From Paramecium pentaurelia (taxonomy: Eukaryota; Ciliophora; Oligohymenophorea; Peniculida; Parameciidae), in the NCBI GenBank assembly GCA_905183005.1, contig CAJJDO010000018.1, positions 746,914 to 810,913 on the forward strand: a stretch of 64,000 bases of DNA, given 5' to 3'. A program made the translations under genes and the position numbers. This document shows positions 12,790-22,649 of the stretch, piece by piece. Positions within the stretch are counted from its first letter, which is position 1; every line of letters begins with the position of its first letter. The notes beneath the pieces were generated by a model. That model was given only the letters and a program-made list of their open reading frames with translations, was not told the DNA's origin and made no database searches.

Positions 12790-13796
12790 ATTTTTTTAGA
12801 ATAATAATAATAATGATGAAGTCTAGGATATCAAAATTTATATTTACTATAAGATAATTACAAAATATATTAATGCACATTCTCTCCTAAATCGAGAAAT
12901 TAATCAAAATATTAAGAATATATCAAGAACTAATAAAAGTTTAATAAAATTTATGACCTAAAATGAAACAAAAAAGTAAAAGAAAATAGCTTTATGATTT
13001 TGAAATTGATATTTCTCTGCTAAATAAGGTTTGCTCATCAAAGTAGATAAAATTCTAATAATCTTTTTCTAATTTGCAAGCATTACTTATAGATGAATAG
13101 TATAAAATACTCATTATTTTCTAAGGATTATCAAGATTCTATCCCAGGCTAATTGTTAAACAGGTTTTCAAAAATAAAATATAAGAATAAAATAACAAAA
13201 AATAAGTTATTAAAACAATTAATATACAACTTATAATATTAGATGATATATAACATTTATCGGCTACCTAAAATTTTATATTGTATTAGTTAATGAAATT
13301 TAATAGACATTTAAAAAGAAATTGAATAAAGAATTCTTGCAATTATATGTATAAATTGTTATGTTATTTTAGATAAATTGCAAAAATAGTAGTATCAATT
13401 TAATAGAGGTTGAGTACTTTTAATAGAAACATAACTTTGATTAATAAAAATGGATTGATGTTTTAGATACATTAAATGAATAAGTAAAATTTAATACTAA
13501 TGATATACATTTTATGAAATTCAATATATAAAAAATAGAGTGTTGGAGTAGATGAAATACAAGTAGCCATTATATAGTTGCAATAAAACAGATGGAATTA
13601 AAAGAGGAATTTAACCTTATTTTGATACATTATGAATGTGTTATTAATAAATGTTCAATTATAGTTAATATGAGGAAGAAATTAATCATCCTCAATATCG
13701 TACCAGAGTGAGATATTAGTAAGTAATAATGCTTATAAAAGGGACAATGGAATCTAACGAAATCTGAATGGATAACTTGACGTGACTTGTTTCTTA
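12790..13796 (+). CDS. Coding stretch, probably 5' part of the coiled-coil gene
   Basis: Three good coding runs in changing frames: one beginning NNNNDEVQDIKIY near 12800, one with DFEIDISLLNKVCSSKQ to about 13310, and one with KKKLNKEFLQLY, an intron at 13355-13378, then NSSINLIEVEYFQQKHNF to about 13560 and on past a 30-nt intron. A last run reads SSSISYQSEILVSNNAYK and leads in frame into the coiled-coil protein at 13797. Codon texture and composition are clearly coding, but I could not find splice sites joining all parts. This may be the N-terminal half of the next gene, a separate gene, or a sequence with errors. No domain recognised. Confidence 0.4.
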
Positions 13797-16155
13797 ATGG
13801 CTGTAGAAATATAGCGTCTGGTTGCTGAAAACACTGAACTAAAAATTACTATAAAGTAGTAGTCTGATAGTGGGTTAGATAGAATAAATTATGAGATGTA
13901 AATAAGAGATTTAATGGAAAAGCTACAATAATTGCAGCAGTATATAATATAATTGAGAATAGGGACAATTATTTAATAGGTAGTGATAATGAGAGGTTGA
14001 GAAAACTTATAAAAGACCTTGAAGTTTCATTGTAACGATATGAAACTTAATTACGTGACTATGATCCAAATTGGAAAAAAGAATTAGAATAATAGAAAAA
14101 ACAGCTAGTACAATTGTAAAAAAAGATAGGTGATGATGATGTTGGTAATAGAGAATATTATTAATAAAAGATGATTTAAGGTCTCAATTAAACAAATTAA
14201 AAAAGAAGTTAGGGGATTATGAAAAACAGTTTAATGGGAAGAGTCCAGAAGAATTATAAAGAATGTTAGATGACTTATAAAGAAAGGCTAGATAATTTGA
14301 TGATTTATAAAATAAAATTGGAGGTATGGATCCTGACACCTTAGCAAAAAAATTGAAAGAATTAGAGAAGTTATAAAAGTCATTTGGTGGAAGTCCAGAA
14401 GATTTATTAAAAGTAAAATACATACAAATTATTTTAGGAGTTAGAAAGATTAAAAAAAAAGGCTAAAGAAGCAGATGATCTTAAAAAAGAATTAGATAGA
14501 TAATAAAGAGAGAATGATAAATAGAAAAATGATTTAGATATTCTTGATGATTTAAAAGTAAAATAAAATTTTATTATTAGAAAAACGCATAAAATTTACA
14601 AATGGAAAATGGATACTTAAATTAATAATTAAATGATTTGAAAAATAAATTAAGAGATGCAGATCAATTAAGAATAGAAATGGAATAATACAAAGAATTA
14701 TTAAAGAAAAAAGATTAAGAAATAGCATATTTAAAAAATTAATTATAAGATTCATAAAGATAATTATAAGATTCATAAAGATAATTATAAGATACTCAAA
14801 GGCAATTATAAGATTAATAAAGATAATTGGGAGATTTGTAATATAAATTTAGATAAGCAGAATAAGATAAATTAAAATTATAATCAGAGTTAAATAATTG
14901 TTTAGATGAATTAGATTCAGCAGATGGATAAAAAGAAGTAGCAACTTAATTAAAAGATGAAAATGATAAATTAAATCAAGAAGTTGATTAATTAAATGAT
15001 GATAAAAATAGATTATCAAATGAAAATGATGAACTTAGAAATAGATTAAATGATTTAATGAGATAATTATAAGATAAAGATAATAAATTAAAGGATTTAT
15101 AATAAGATATAAATAAAAAGAATTCAGAATTAAAAGATTTAGGTAATAAATTAAAGGAAGCTAATGATAAAATTGAATGGATTAAAAATGAATATGGATT
15201 GACAGATGATGATTTAGATCCAAAAAAAAGAAAACTTAATGGTAAAAATATTAAGGAAAGTATATTATTCTCTAATATATAACCATCTAATTTATTATTG
15301 AATTTTCTATTATAATCAGCTGAAATTGAAAGATTAGGAATAATTATTGATAAATATTATAGTGAAAATGAATCATTATAAAATTAAGTCAAAACTTACA
15401 AATAAAAAAATGAACAAATTACTTAATAATTGTAACAATAACTAATCTCATTATCCTAAATGACTTAAGATAATGAGATTGAGAAATTAAAAGAATATTA
15501 TGAAAATAAAATAGTAATGTTAACTATGGAATTGAGTAGATTAAAAAAATAATAAACTTATAGCTCATATTAATCAATACCTATTTCTTATAAATTATAG
15601 CCTAGACCAAATAGCTAAAATAATGGTGATGTATTTGAGACTCCATAAATGTAATCTAAAAGAGAAGAGGATTTATTATGTTTATTTGTTCTTATGGGAG
15701 CAGAAATATAAAATTTGAGAGATTAAAATAGTACATTACTTTTGCAATAGAATGATAAAGATGTAATTAAAGGATTATTAACTACAAGTGGATATGAAAG
15801 TCAAAGAAAAATCAAATAACAAACATAAATTAATGAATATTAAACCAATTATGAGAATTATTCATAAATGGATTCAAATAAAAGATAAGCCAGAAATTCA
15901 TTTTAAGATTTATAGAATAATAATACTTAAATCATCACTTCAAGTTAATAGAGAGTTAAAACCTTAAATGATTCAAGATAGAATGATGGTTACAATTTAG
16001 ACAGAATAGTATCTTAACAAGGTGATAATGGTTCATAAAGATCTTATCAATATTAAGCTTAAATTCCCTATAAATATGATTAAAGCTCATAATTAAGTGG
16101 TAGTTAAGGTTATTTAAAAGTTGGTAAATTTGAATCATCTAAGTATGTTAATTGA
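13797..16155 (+). CDS. Large coiled-coil protein
   Basis: From MAVEIQRLVAENTELK the protein is about 560 residues of nearly continuous Leu/Lys/Glu/Gln heptads, followed by a polar Ser/Asn/Gln-rich tail ending YLKVGKFESSKYVN at TGA 16153-16155. Four introns, 13940-13962, 14145-14170, 14413-14437 and 14558-14580, leave exactly 754 codons. Paralogous motifs KSPEELQRMLDDLQRKA and GSPEDLLKELERLKKKA recur near residues 115-190. Four perfect or near-perfect seven-residue units occur at 14743-14826. Likely a structural or basal-body/cytoskeletal protein, but this is only inferred from the coiled coil. The true start probably lies upstream, since the frame is open before this ATG. Confidence 0.75.
14743..14826 (+). 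repeat. Four 21-bp tandem units coding a heptad repeat
   Basis: Four in-frame 21-bp units encode LQDSQRQ, LQDSQRQ, LQDTQRQ and LQDQQRQ. The first two are identical at the DNA level. The unit length equals one coiled-coil heptad, so expansion keeps the helix register. Confidence 0.85.
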
Positions 16156-16417
16156 TATATTCATAAATATATTCAAATTTTATTTTATTTCATCATTTTT
16201 TAAAATTAAATATGAATTTTTTTTAGAATCTTTAATATAAGAATTATTTTTATATGAAATTAATAATGATTATCTTCTAACTTATAGAGATTCATTAATT
16301 ATTGGATTTATTGAAACCATTTATCAAATATATATAGATAATATTAATGAAAAAATCTAAGGAATTTTAATAAGTTTCTGTAGTAGAATATTAGATTTAG
16401 TGAATTAATCCCACTGA
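16145..16417 (+). CDS. Possible small ORF overlapping the coiled-coil gene end
   Basis: An open frame of 91 codons runs from ATG 16145 to TGA 16415-16417. Its middle has coding texture (SLIQELFLYEINNDYLLTYRD, ILISFCSRILDLVNQ) but no known domain. It would overlap the preceding gene by 11 bp in another frame, which is unusual for Paramecium, so the true first exon may start later. With only TGA as stop, chance frames of this length do occur in AT-rich DNA. Confidence 0.25.
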
Positions 16418-16622
16418 ATTTATAAACATAATGAAAGAATAATAAATAAAAATATAATAATAATATTATGATTTAAAAGTATCTACTATATTAAATGAAT
16501 TAAAATATCATTAAATTAGATTTATAAATCATAGTGGAATTACTTATTTAAGAACATAAATATCTTTATGGATATATATATCCCAATATGATAATTCTTA
16601 AGTATTATTAAAATCAACTTCT

Positions 16623-17108
16623 TCAAATAATCTTATAATTTAAACAAATAATATACTTATTTATTAAATTACTTTTTTCTTTATATTTTTTAAGTAAATC
16701 TGCTTTCTTTATAGTTTAATTTACTTAATTTTCATCAAACCATTACTTTAATTGACTTTACTCAAAACCGTATTTTTCACCAAGAATTTTACCTGCTCTA
16801 TTATATTCAATCCAGTCATCCTATTATAATAATTCAAAGATTTCATTTTTTTCTACACTCAAAAACTTTATCTAATCAAACTAAAAGTAAGTTAACTTCT
16901 TTCTATTAGGATTAGGAAATATTTGTTAAAATAATGTTTCAGAAGTAATTTATTATTTTTCAATATTATCCCATAAATCTGGACAAGTTAATTTTTATCT
17001 AAAGTTTTTAGGGGAAATAGCTTTCCTTGGAGATTTTATTGTATTTTCTTTATTTTATCTTTTTTATGTTGTAATAGTAACATTTGTCTTCAAATTTGTT
17101 TTTTTCAT
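16623..17108 (-). CDS. Hypothetical small protein
   Basis: Starts MKKTNLKTNVTITTQKRQN and ends at TGA 16623-16625, giving 161 residues. The N-terminal 45 residues are basic and disordered-looking; the rest is a compact helical region with DLWDNIEKQQ, SVEKNEIFELLQQDDWIEY and WFDENQVNQTIKKADLLKKY. No family recognised. It is divergent from the kinase at 17244, with 135 bp between the starts. A 22-nt GTA...AAG segment near the end could be spliced out, so the last 20 residues are uncertain. Confidence 0.6.
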
Positions 17109-17243
17109 AACGATTAGATTAAAAATAAATATATTTCTAGATTAATAAAATACATGCTTGTTTATTTGAATAAACTAATAAAAAGAAGAATATGAAAGTG
17201 TATAGAATTTAAAATTATCTCAATTTATAATATAATTATTAAT

Positions 17244-18252
17244 ATGGATAATGAAATATATGAAGCAAATTTCAGGAATAAAGTAAAACATAGAAAGGAA
17301 AATGGAAAGAAATTCATTAATGAATATGAATTGTTGGATGAATTAGGATAAGGATCATTTGGAAAAGTCAAACGAGTAACTAGATACTTTAAAGAAACAG
17401 AAGAATAAGAAGAACTTAGTAAAAGTGATTATGCAATGAAAATATTTCACAAAACAGTTTTAGCTCATTAAAGAACTTGTTTTTATGAGAGTAATTCAAA
17501 TAATCCAAAAATGACTAATTTATTAGAGTTTGCAGATAATGAGATCAATATTCATAAATATCTTAATCATCCAAATATATGCAAATTATATGAAATAATA
17601 GATGATGAAGATGATCCATAACAAAAAATATATTTAATTATGTAATTGGGTGATTTAGGATGTATTATGAACTTCTGTGAAATTACATTTAAATATATTA
17701 GAAATTAGGCTATTCTTGATTATCTAAAAATGAATTATATGCAAGCAGCTAAACTATTATTCAAATAGATTGCTTAAGCAATATAGTATCTTCATGAAAA
17801 TAATATAGTTAATAGAGATATTAAAATTGATAATATTATATGCACTACTTTATATCCATTAGATTAATGTTGTAAATTAATTGACTTTTCAACTTCAAGA
17901 ATAGCTGATAAAGATAGTATATTTTATGATTGTGCTGGAACTCCAGGATTTAGAGCACCTGAAGTATAATTTTGTTTAAATGATGGCTATTCTCCATTTA
18001 AATTAGATGTTTGGTCATTTGGAATCTGTTTATATATTTATACTCATGAAAAAGTAATCAATTAACGTATATTAATAGCTACCATTTTGGGGTGAAGGAG
18101 ATTTAGAAACAGATTTATTAGCTAGAGATTAACCATTATAATTTGAAGTTTAGGATGATTTACTTATTAATTTAATAAATAGTTGTTGTGCAAAAAAACC
18201 ATAGGATAGACCAACAATATAACAAATATTAGATCACGAATGGTTTAAATGA
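17244..18252 (+). CDS. Protein kinase, CaMKK-like, atypical catalytic motifs
   Basis: A 327-residue kinase domain with almost nothing else. Glycine loop GQGSFGKVK, VAIK-type lysine in YAMKIFHK, a conserved glutamate in FADNEINIHKYLNHPN, and activation-segment end CAGTPGFRAPEV are present. The catalytic loop reads VNRDIKIDNII, so the usual His of HRD is Asn, and the magnesium motif reads LIDFSTSRIAD, so DFG is DFS. GFRAPE and the lobe ending HEWFK suggest a CaMKK/CAMK relationship. The Asp residues are kept, so activity is possible. One 25-nt intron, 18054-18078; total 328 codons. The next gene begins 15 bp after the stop. Confidence 0.85.
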
Positions 18253-18267
18253 AAATTTATTTTTATT

Positions 18268-19072
18268 ATGAATTTATAGTTAAATATATAGTAAGAAGTT
18301 GCTAGATTTGCAGATATCAATCATATCTATGAAACAGTATAAAAGAAAGGATATTTAAGTCAAATTTCTAAAGAATTTGAGGACATTTTTATGAATGAAA
18401 TCAATTTTGCATAACAAAGTAAATGTAATATCAATTTTAAGGATTGAGGGAAGTGATTAGTGTTATGGAAAAATAAGGATAAAAGATTGAATATAATTTG
18501 TAATTATCAAGAAATCTGCAAATATTTAAATCTAACTTTGATGTAATAGTTACAGCTACTATGAATTAAATTTGGAATAGACTCTTAATTGAATTAAATG
18601 TTTTAGGTTAAGATCAATAGTCATAGATATTTAATATAGATACATCTTAAACTGTTAAAAGAGTAAATGATTTAACCAAATAATCTGTTTCTGATTTTAA
18701 AAAATTTGCATCTAATTAATCAATATGTAGTAGATCACCTAGTAAAATGTCATCAAAAGTTATTCCATTAAGTGAAATGTCATATTAATCAAATGGCTCA
18801 CCAACAACATTCCCAAAAGCTAGAAGATAATTAGATAATAGTTTAACTACAAGTTCTCCAGGAGTAGGAAAGTATAAATTAGATTAAAGTTTGAAATGTA
18901 ATAAACAATATATATTTAATATTTAGTGATAAGAGAGACTTCACCTAATGCTACAATAGGAAAAGCTCCAAAGATAAGTTGGATAGATGAAAAAATTAAA
19001 AAGGAAGATTCTTAATCACCTGGGCCTATTTATAATCCTGTAAAAACATTTTGTTCTAAAAAAATTAAATGA
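18268..19072 (+). CDS. STPGR (sperm-tail PG-rich) repeat-like protein
   Basis: A 250-residue protein. The N-terminal half is helical (FADINHIYETVQKKGYLSQI, REVISVMEKQGQ), the C-terminal half Ser/Pro-rich with two PG-rich units, SSPGVGKYKLDQSLK and SPGPIYNPVKTF, that resemble SHIPPO/STPGR repeats of ODF3-type ciliary proteins. Such proteins associate with axonemal or cortical microtubules. Introns of 23 nt (inside codon near 18419) and 29 nt (near 18900) restore the frame, leaving 251 codons. It starts only 15 bp after the kinase upstream on the same strand, leaving practically no separate promoter region. Confidence 0.6.
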
Positions 19073-19589
19073 TAATATCTATCATTCCCAATATTCCGTT
19101 AAAATTTATCAATTTTCCTAAGTTTCATTTATTTTTTAATCAGTTCAAGAGTAATCAGTATTTTATAAGAGGCTTTAATTTGAATAACTCTTATATCTAA
19201 ATAGATCCATAAATATATATGAATAATCATTAGCTACAACATAGTTTTTTAATCCTATCTTGATAAGATATTTTTAATTACTTATAGCTCCTGAATTTAT
19301 CTCTTCTTAAATCTATTTTAATATAATTTAATTTCATTTCTCTTAATAATTGTCAATTTTCAAATAGATTATTTTATAAAATATTATCCTTTATAATAAA
19401 TAAGAATTCTAAGTGATGAAATGCTATTCAAATTTTAGAGAGCTTAAAATTAGAAGCTTAAATATACTCCCATTTATTATTTGAAAAGTCCTTTTCATTC
19501 TTAAATCAATACTTAGTAGGTTAATAATTTCTAATCTTAGCTATACTCTAAATTTCACTTTGTAATTAGTTATATGAGTTACAAAATTA
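19073..19589. other. No confident gene
   Basis: About 0.5 kb. On the minus strand two stretches stay free of TGA for 60-100 codons, but they lack a shared frame, have no GT donor between them, and show no known motif, so I do not call them. Confidence 0.45.
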
Positions 19590-20213
19590 ATGCAACCATC
19601 AAGATCTCATTCTCAATTTATTAAGGATATTTAAGATTGGGTCTAGTAAAAAGAATATAAGAAATTAAAATTAGCAGAGGAAATTAGAACCAAAATGTAT
19701 AACCATTTAGGCTATCAATTAATCCTAAATCTGTTGAAATAGCTGAGAAAAAAATGAAAAAAAGTGAACTTCCTTTAATAGATTAAGCTGATCGATTAGC
19801 CATGCCTAGACGACCAAGTTTTACTTTTTAAAAAGTAAAATTATAATTTTCACCTTGCATCAATACAAAATCTAGATAATTAGGTAATAAGTATAAATAT
19901 TAAAGATTTTTGTCCCTTGGAATTAAAATCTTATAATAGGAATCAATATGTAAATATTATATTTATGATTAATTCTAATTAAAAAGATGGTTTATTCTTT
20001 GTTATATTTTTGTTCAAGAAATATGAATAATTAAAGATAGGCATCATTAAGTATAAAATTAATGAAAATTCAAGAGATTGTTATTTTATTTGTTTTTGTC
20101 TGATCCTCTTATCTGAAATATATTAATTTAACAGATCTATAATCCTGGTAGTAGTTTAATTATGTAATATTAATATTCATTTTTCAATTTGTATATATTA
20201 AACTGAGTAGTGA
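19590..20213 (+). CDS. Hypothetical basic protein, 3' end uncertain
   Basis: Starts MQPSRSHSQFIKDIQDW. Later blocks read LSINPKSVEIAEKKMKK, IDQADRLAMPRRPSF and FCPLELKSYNRNQ. The pattern of a short Trp/Lys segment followed by an IN.KS..IAEK.M block is one I have seen in ciliate cytoskeletal proteins of unknown role. Two splicings give an open frame: a 29-nt intron at 19646-19674 plus a 22-nt intron near 19890. An alternative is a 14-nt GTA...TAG excision at 19697-19710. The C-terminal 70 residues after YNRNQ are weakly coding, so the real end may be earlier. Confidence 0.5.
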
Positions 20214-20426
20214 TTAAGAATAAATAAAAATCTATTTTTTCTGTAAAAATAATTCATATAATAATCATAATATTAGAATATATTAATATAATTGTAAAAT
20301 GATGCAATTGTTTAGTATAAATAAGAAGAATTATAAATAAATTAATTAAGTAAATAAATGAGAATATAATTAAAAAACGAAAAATTGAAGTGATTATGAT
20401 CAATTTAAATAAATTTTATTTATTAT

Positions 20427-21632
20427 ATGGGAAATCTATAAACATTAATAAATTATCATTCGCCTTTATCATATATTTATGATCTAAATGAATAAATATA
20501 AGATTGTGGAATGATAAATCATCCTGGACTTGGAGCAATTTAATTATGGAAAATTAAACAATCAAATTAACCAATGATGTTTTCATATGTAAATTAACTT
20601 TTTCATAAAAATTAGCATGTACATCTGTATAAAAATGATTCACGTCTTGTTGATTTTCATAGAATTCGTTGTTAAATTAAACATCCTAACCTTTTGTCTT
20701 ATTTTGCATGTACAAGCTCAAAAGCTTAAAATATTGGAAGTGTTTAATCATTATAACTATTTTTTGCTTATTACCATAAAAATTTAAAATAGAAATTACT
20801 TTAATAAAAAACAATGCCAGAAACTGAAATTTGGAATGTAAATAAAAAATATATAGAAGATAATTGAATAAATTGTTAATGCGATGGCATATTTATAAGG
20901 ATTGAATAGATATCATGGTAATTTGACTACAGAATCAATACTTTTGAATGAAGAAGATCAAATTAAAATATTAGATTAACTCTAATAGAGACCAAATGAA
21001 GAATAGATTAAAAAAGATGTTTTTGATTTAGGTTTAGTAATAATAGAAATGCTAACACATAGAGGTAAATAAATAAATATATTATTATAAAAGCAAATTA
21101 ACTAAACTTTTATGAATCATTAAAACAATTGGCTGGAATCTATTCAATTCAATTATTGTAATTAGTTGGTAAGATGTTATAAAAAGATGCAAGATTAAGA
21201 CCTGATTTTTATCAACTTCAAGACATAATTAAAAATAGATTTAAAGAACCTATTATCTTACATAATCCTAATTTCAATTAAGGTTAACCAGCATTTATAT
21301 AAATAAATAATCATCCTTAAAGATTATAAAGTAGGAATTAAGATTAAAGAATGATAACTTTACCTGGCACATAATATAAACCTTCAATTCATCCTAGAAT
21401 TATTTATAAAAATTCATCATAAACTAATTTATAGAATATTACTACTATACCTTAGTATCCAATATAAGGAACTTAATAAATACAAGAATAATAAATTTAT
21501 AGTAGTGTATAATATTAAAGATATCATACTCCAATTAAACATATATCAATGGTTGATTCAATCTCAACTGTAGATAGATTAACATCGTGTCAAAGTGGAA
21601 TTCAACACATTTCAGTTATAAGGTAAATTTGA
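20427..21632 (+). CDS. Pseudokinase-like protein
   Basis: A 385-residue protein whose central 220 residues follow a kinase C-lobe: AMAYLQGLNRYHGNLTTESIL stands where HRDLKPENIL is expected, IKILDQLQQRPNEEQ replaces the DFG region, then DVFDLGLVIIEMLTHR matches helix F (DVWSLG) and MLQKDARLRPDF matches the HxD-RPT ending. The catalytic Asp and DFG are both absent, so phosphotransfer is not expected. A Gln/Pro/Tyr-rich tail follows. Introns 20838-20856 (19 nt) and 21065-21093 (29 nt) leave 386 codons. Probably a scaffold or regulator; partners unknown. Confidence 0.7.
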
Positions 21633-21815
21633 GTTAAAATAAATATATTATATTCTTTTTATTTTTCTTTATAGAGATTCCAAAAATTATTATTTTTGAA
21701 TTATCTAGATAAGTGATAATATTTCTAAATCTAAAAGAGATATTAATTCTAACATGTATATCATCTTTATAGATATGATATAATAATTATATGATTGTAT
21801 TTATTTTAATAAATC

Positions 21816-22120
21816 TCATTCTCCATGTAATCCAAGGCATTTTCCAAATATGCATTCGAAGGCATCCAAGGCAGTTTTCTATTTCTCTAAACATTCATAT
21901 CCCTATTATAATGAATTTAATATACAGCAGTGTAATTCAATGGATCTCTTTCTTATACTTTCATGCATTTTTTAAGTTATTTCAAGCAGCCAGTTGAGTT
22001 GTCACAAGTTTCAAATTCATCTTTGCAAACATCTTAAAGACACGATAAAACAGCATCAGGTTAGTGGTGTCTTTTAGCCAAGGCGATTAAGATAATAGCT
22101 AAGAATAGTATGTATTTCAT
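21816..22120 (-). CDS. Small secreted Cys-rich protein
   Basis: Starts MKYILFLAIILIALAKR, a clear signal peptide. The mature part of about 75 residues has eight spaced cysteines (SCLQDVCKDEFETC, GCLKQLKKCMK, YECLEKQK, FECIFGKC) and ends CLGLHGE at TGA 21816-21818. A 23-nt intron, 21903-21925, is needed to join YTA to GYECLEK. Paramecium has many small secreted proteins of this layout; none that I can name matches. Likely stored or secreted outside the cell. No neighbour suggests its job. Confidence 0.75.
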
Positions 22121-22649
22121 GATGAAAAAATTGAGATAATTAAAATATTGTTTTTAATTTTCAGTATTATTAAAGTAAAAAATACTAAAAAGAAAAAATT
22201 AGTTGTTAATAACTAATTTAAGAATATCTAAGATATTATATATTAATTTATTAATTATATGAAATTAATATTATTTTTAAAAAGATTTCATATTATTAAT
22301 AAATTAATATATATACCAATAGACTTTATCAAAATAAGATTTTGATAATTAATTCTTAATGCATCAATAGGTCATTCAAATTGAATTCAAGTATATTTTC
22401 TATTAAATTATACTATTTTTAATAGAAATCAATACTAAAAAATCTTACGTATAAGCTTCTTATTATTATTCAAACAGAGCATATTGATATAAAATCATAT
22501 TTTTGATTTAATCTGTTTTAAATAAGTATTTGTTATACATTTATATTTTAGTTTATAACAATATATAATAGTCGAAGATAACTTGTAAAGTTTGAGAATA
22601 GATTTATTTACTTATAAAAGTTATTATAAAATATTTTATAATTAATATT
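22121..22649. other. Intergenic between divergent genes
   Basis: About 0.5 kb of AT-rich DNA between the secreted-protein start and the separase start, presumably holding both promoters. Apart from the inverted repeat listed separately I see no gene. Confidence 0.5.
22239..22311. repeat. Inverted repeat, 27-bp arms, 19-bp loop
   Basis: 22239-22265 and 22285-22311 are reverse complements with one mismatch, separated by 19 bp. All A/T but for one G or C per arm. It lies in the intergenic region between the secreted-protein and separase genes. Confidence 0.8.

Noticed and set aside
14217..14776. Minus-strand Phe/Leu/Asn-rich frames
   Set aside because: Antisense shadows of the coiled-coil protein, where Lys/Glu codons read back as Phe/Leu.
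19330..19580. TGA-free minus-strand stretch of about 80 codons
   Set aside because: No start linked to it, no GT for an intron, no known motif; chance frames this long are common when only TGA stops.
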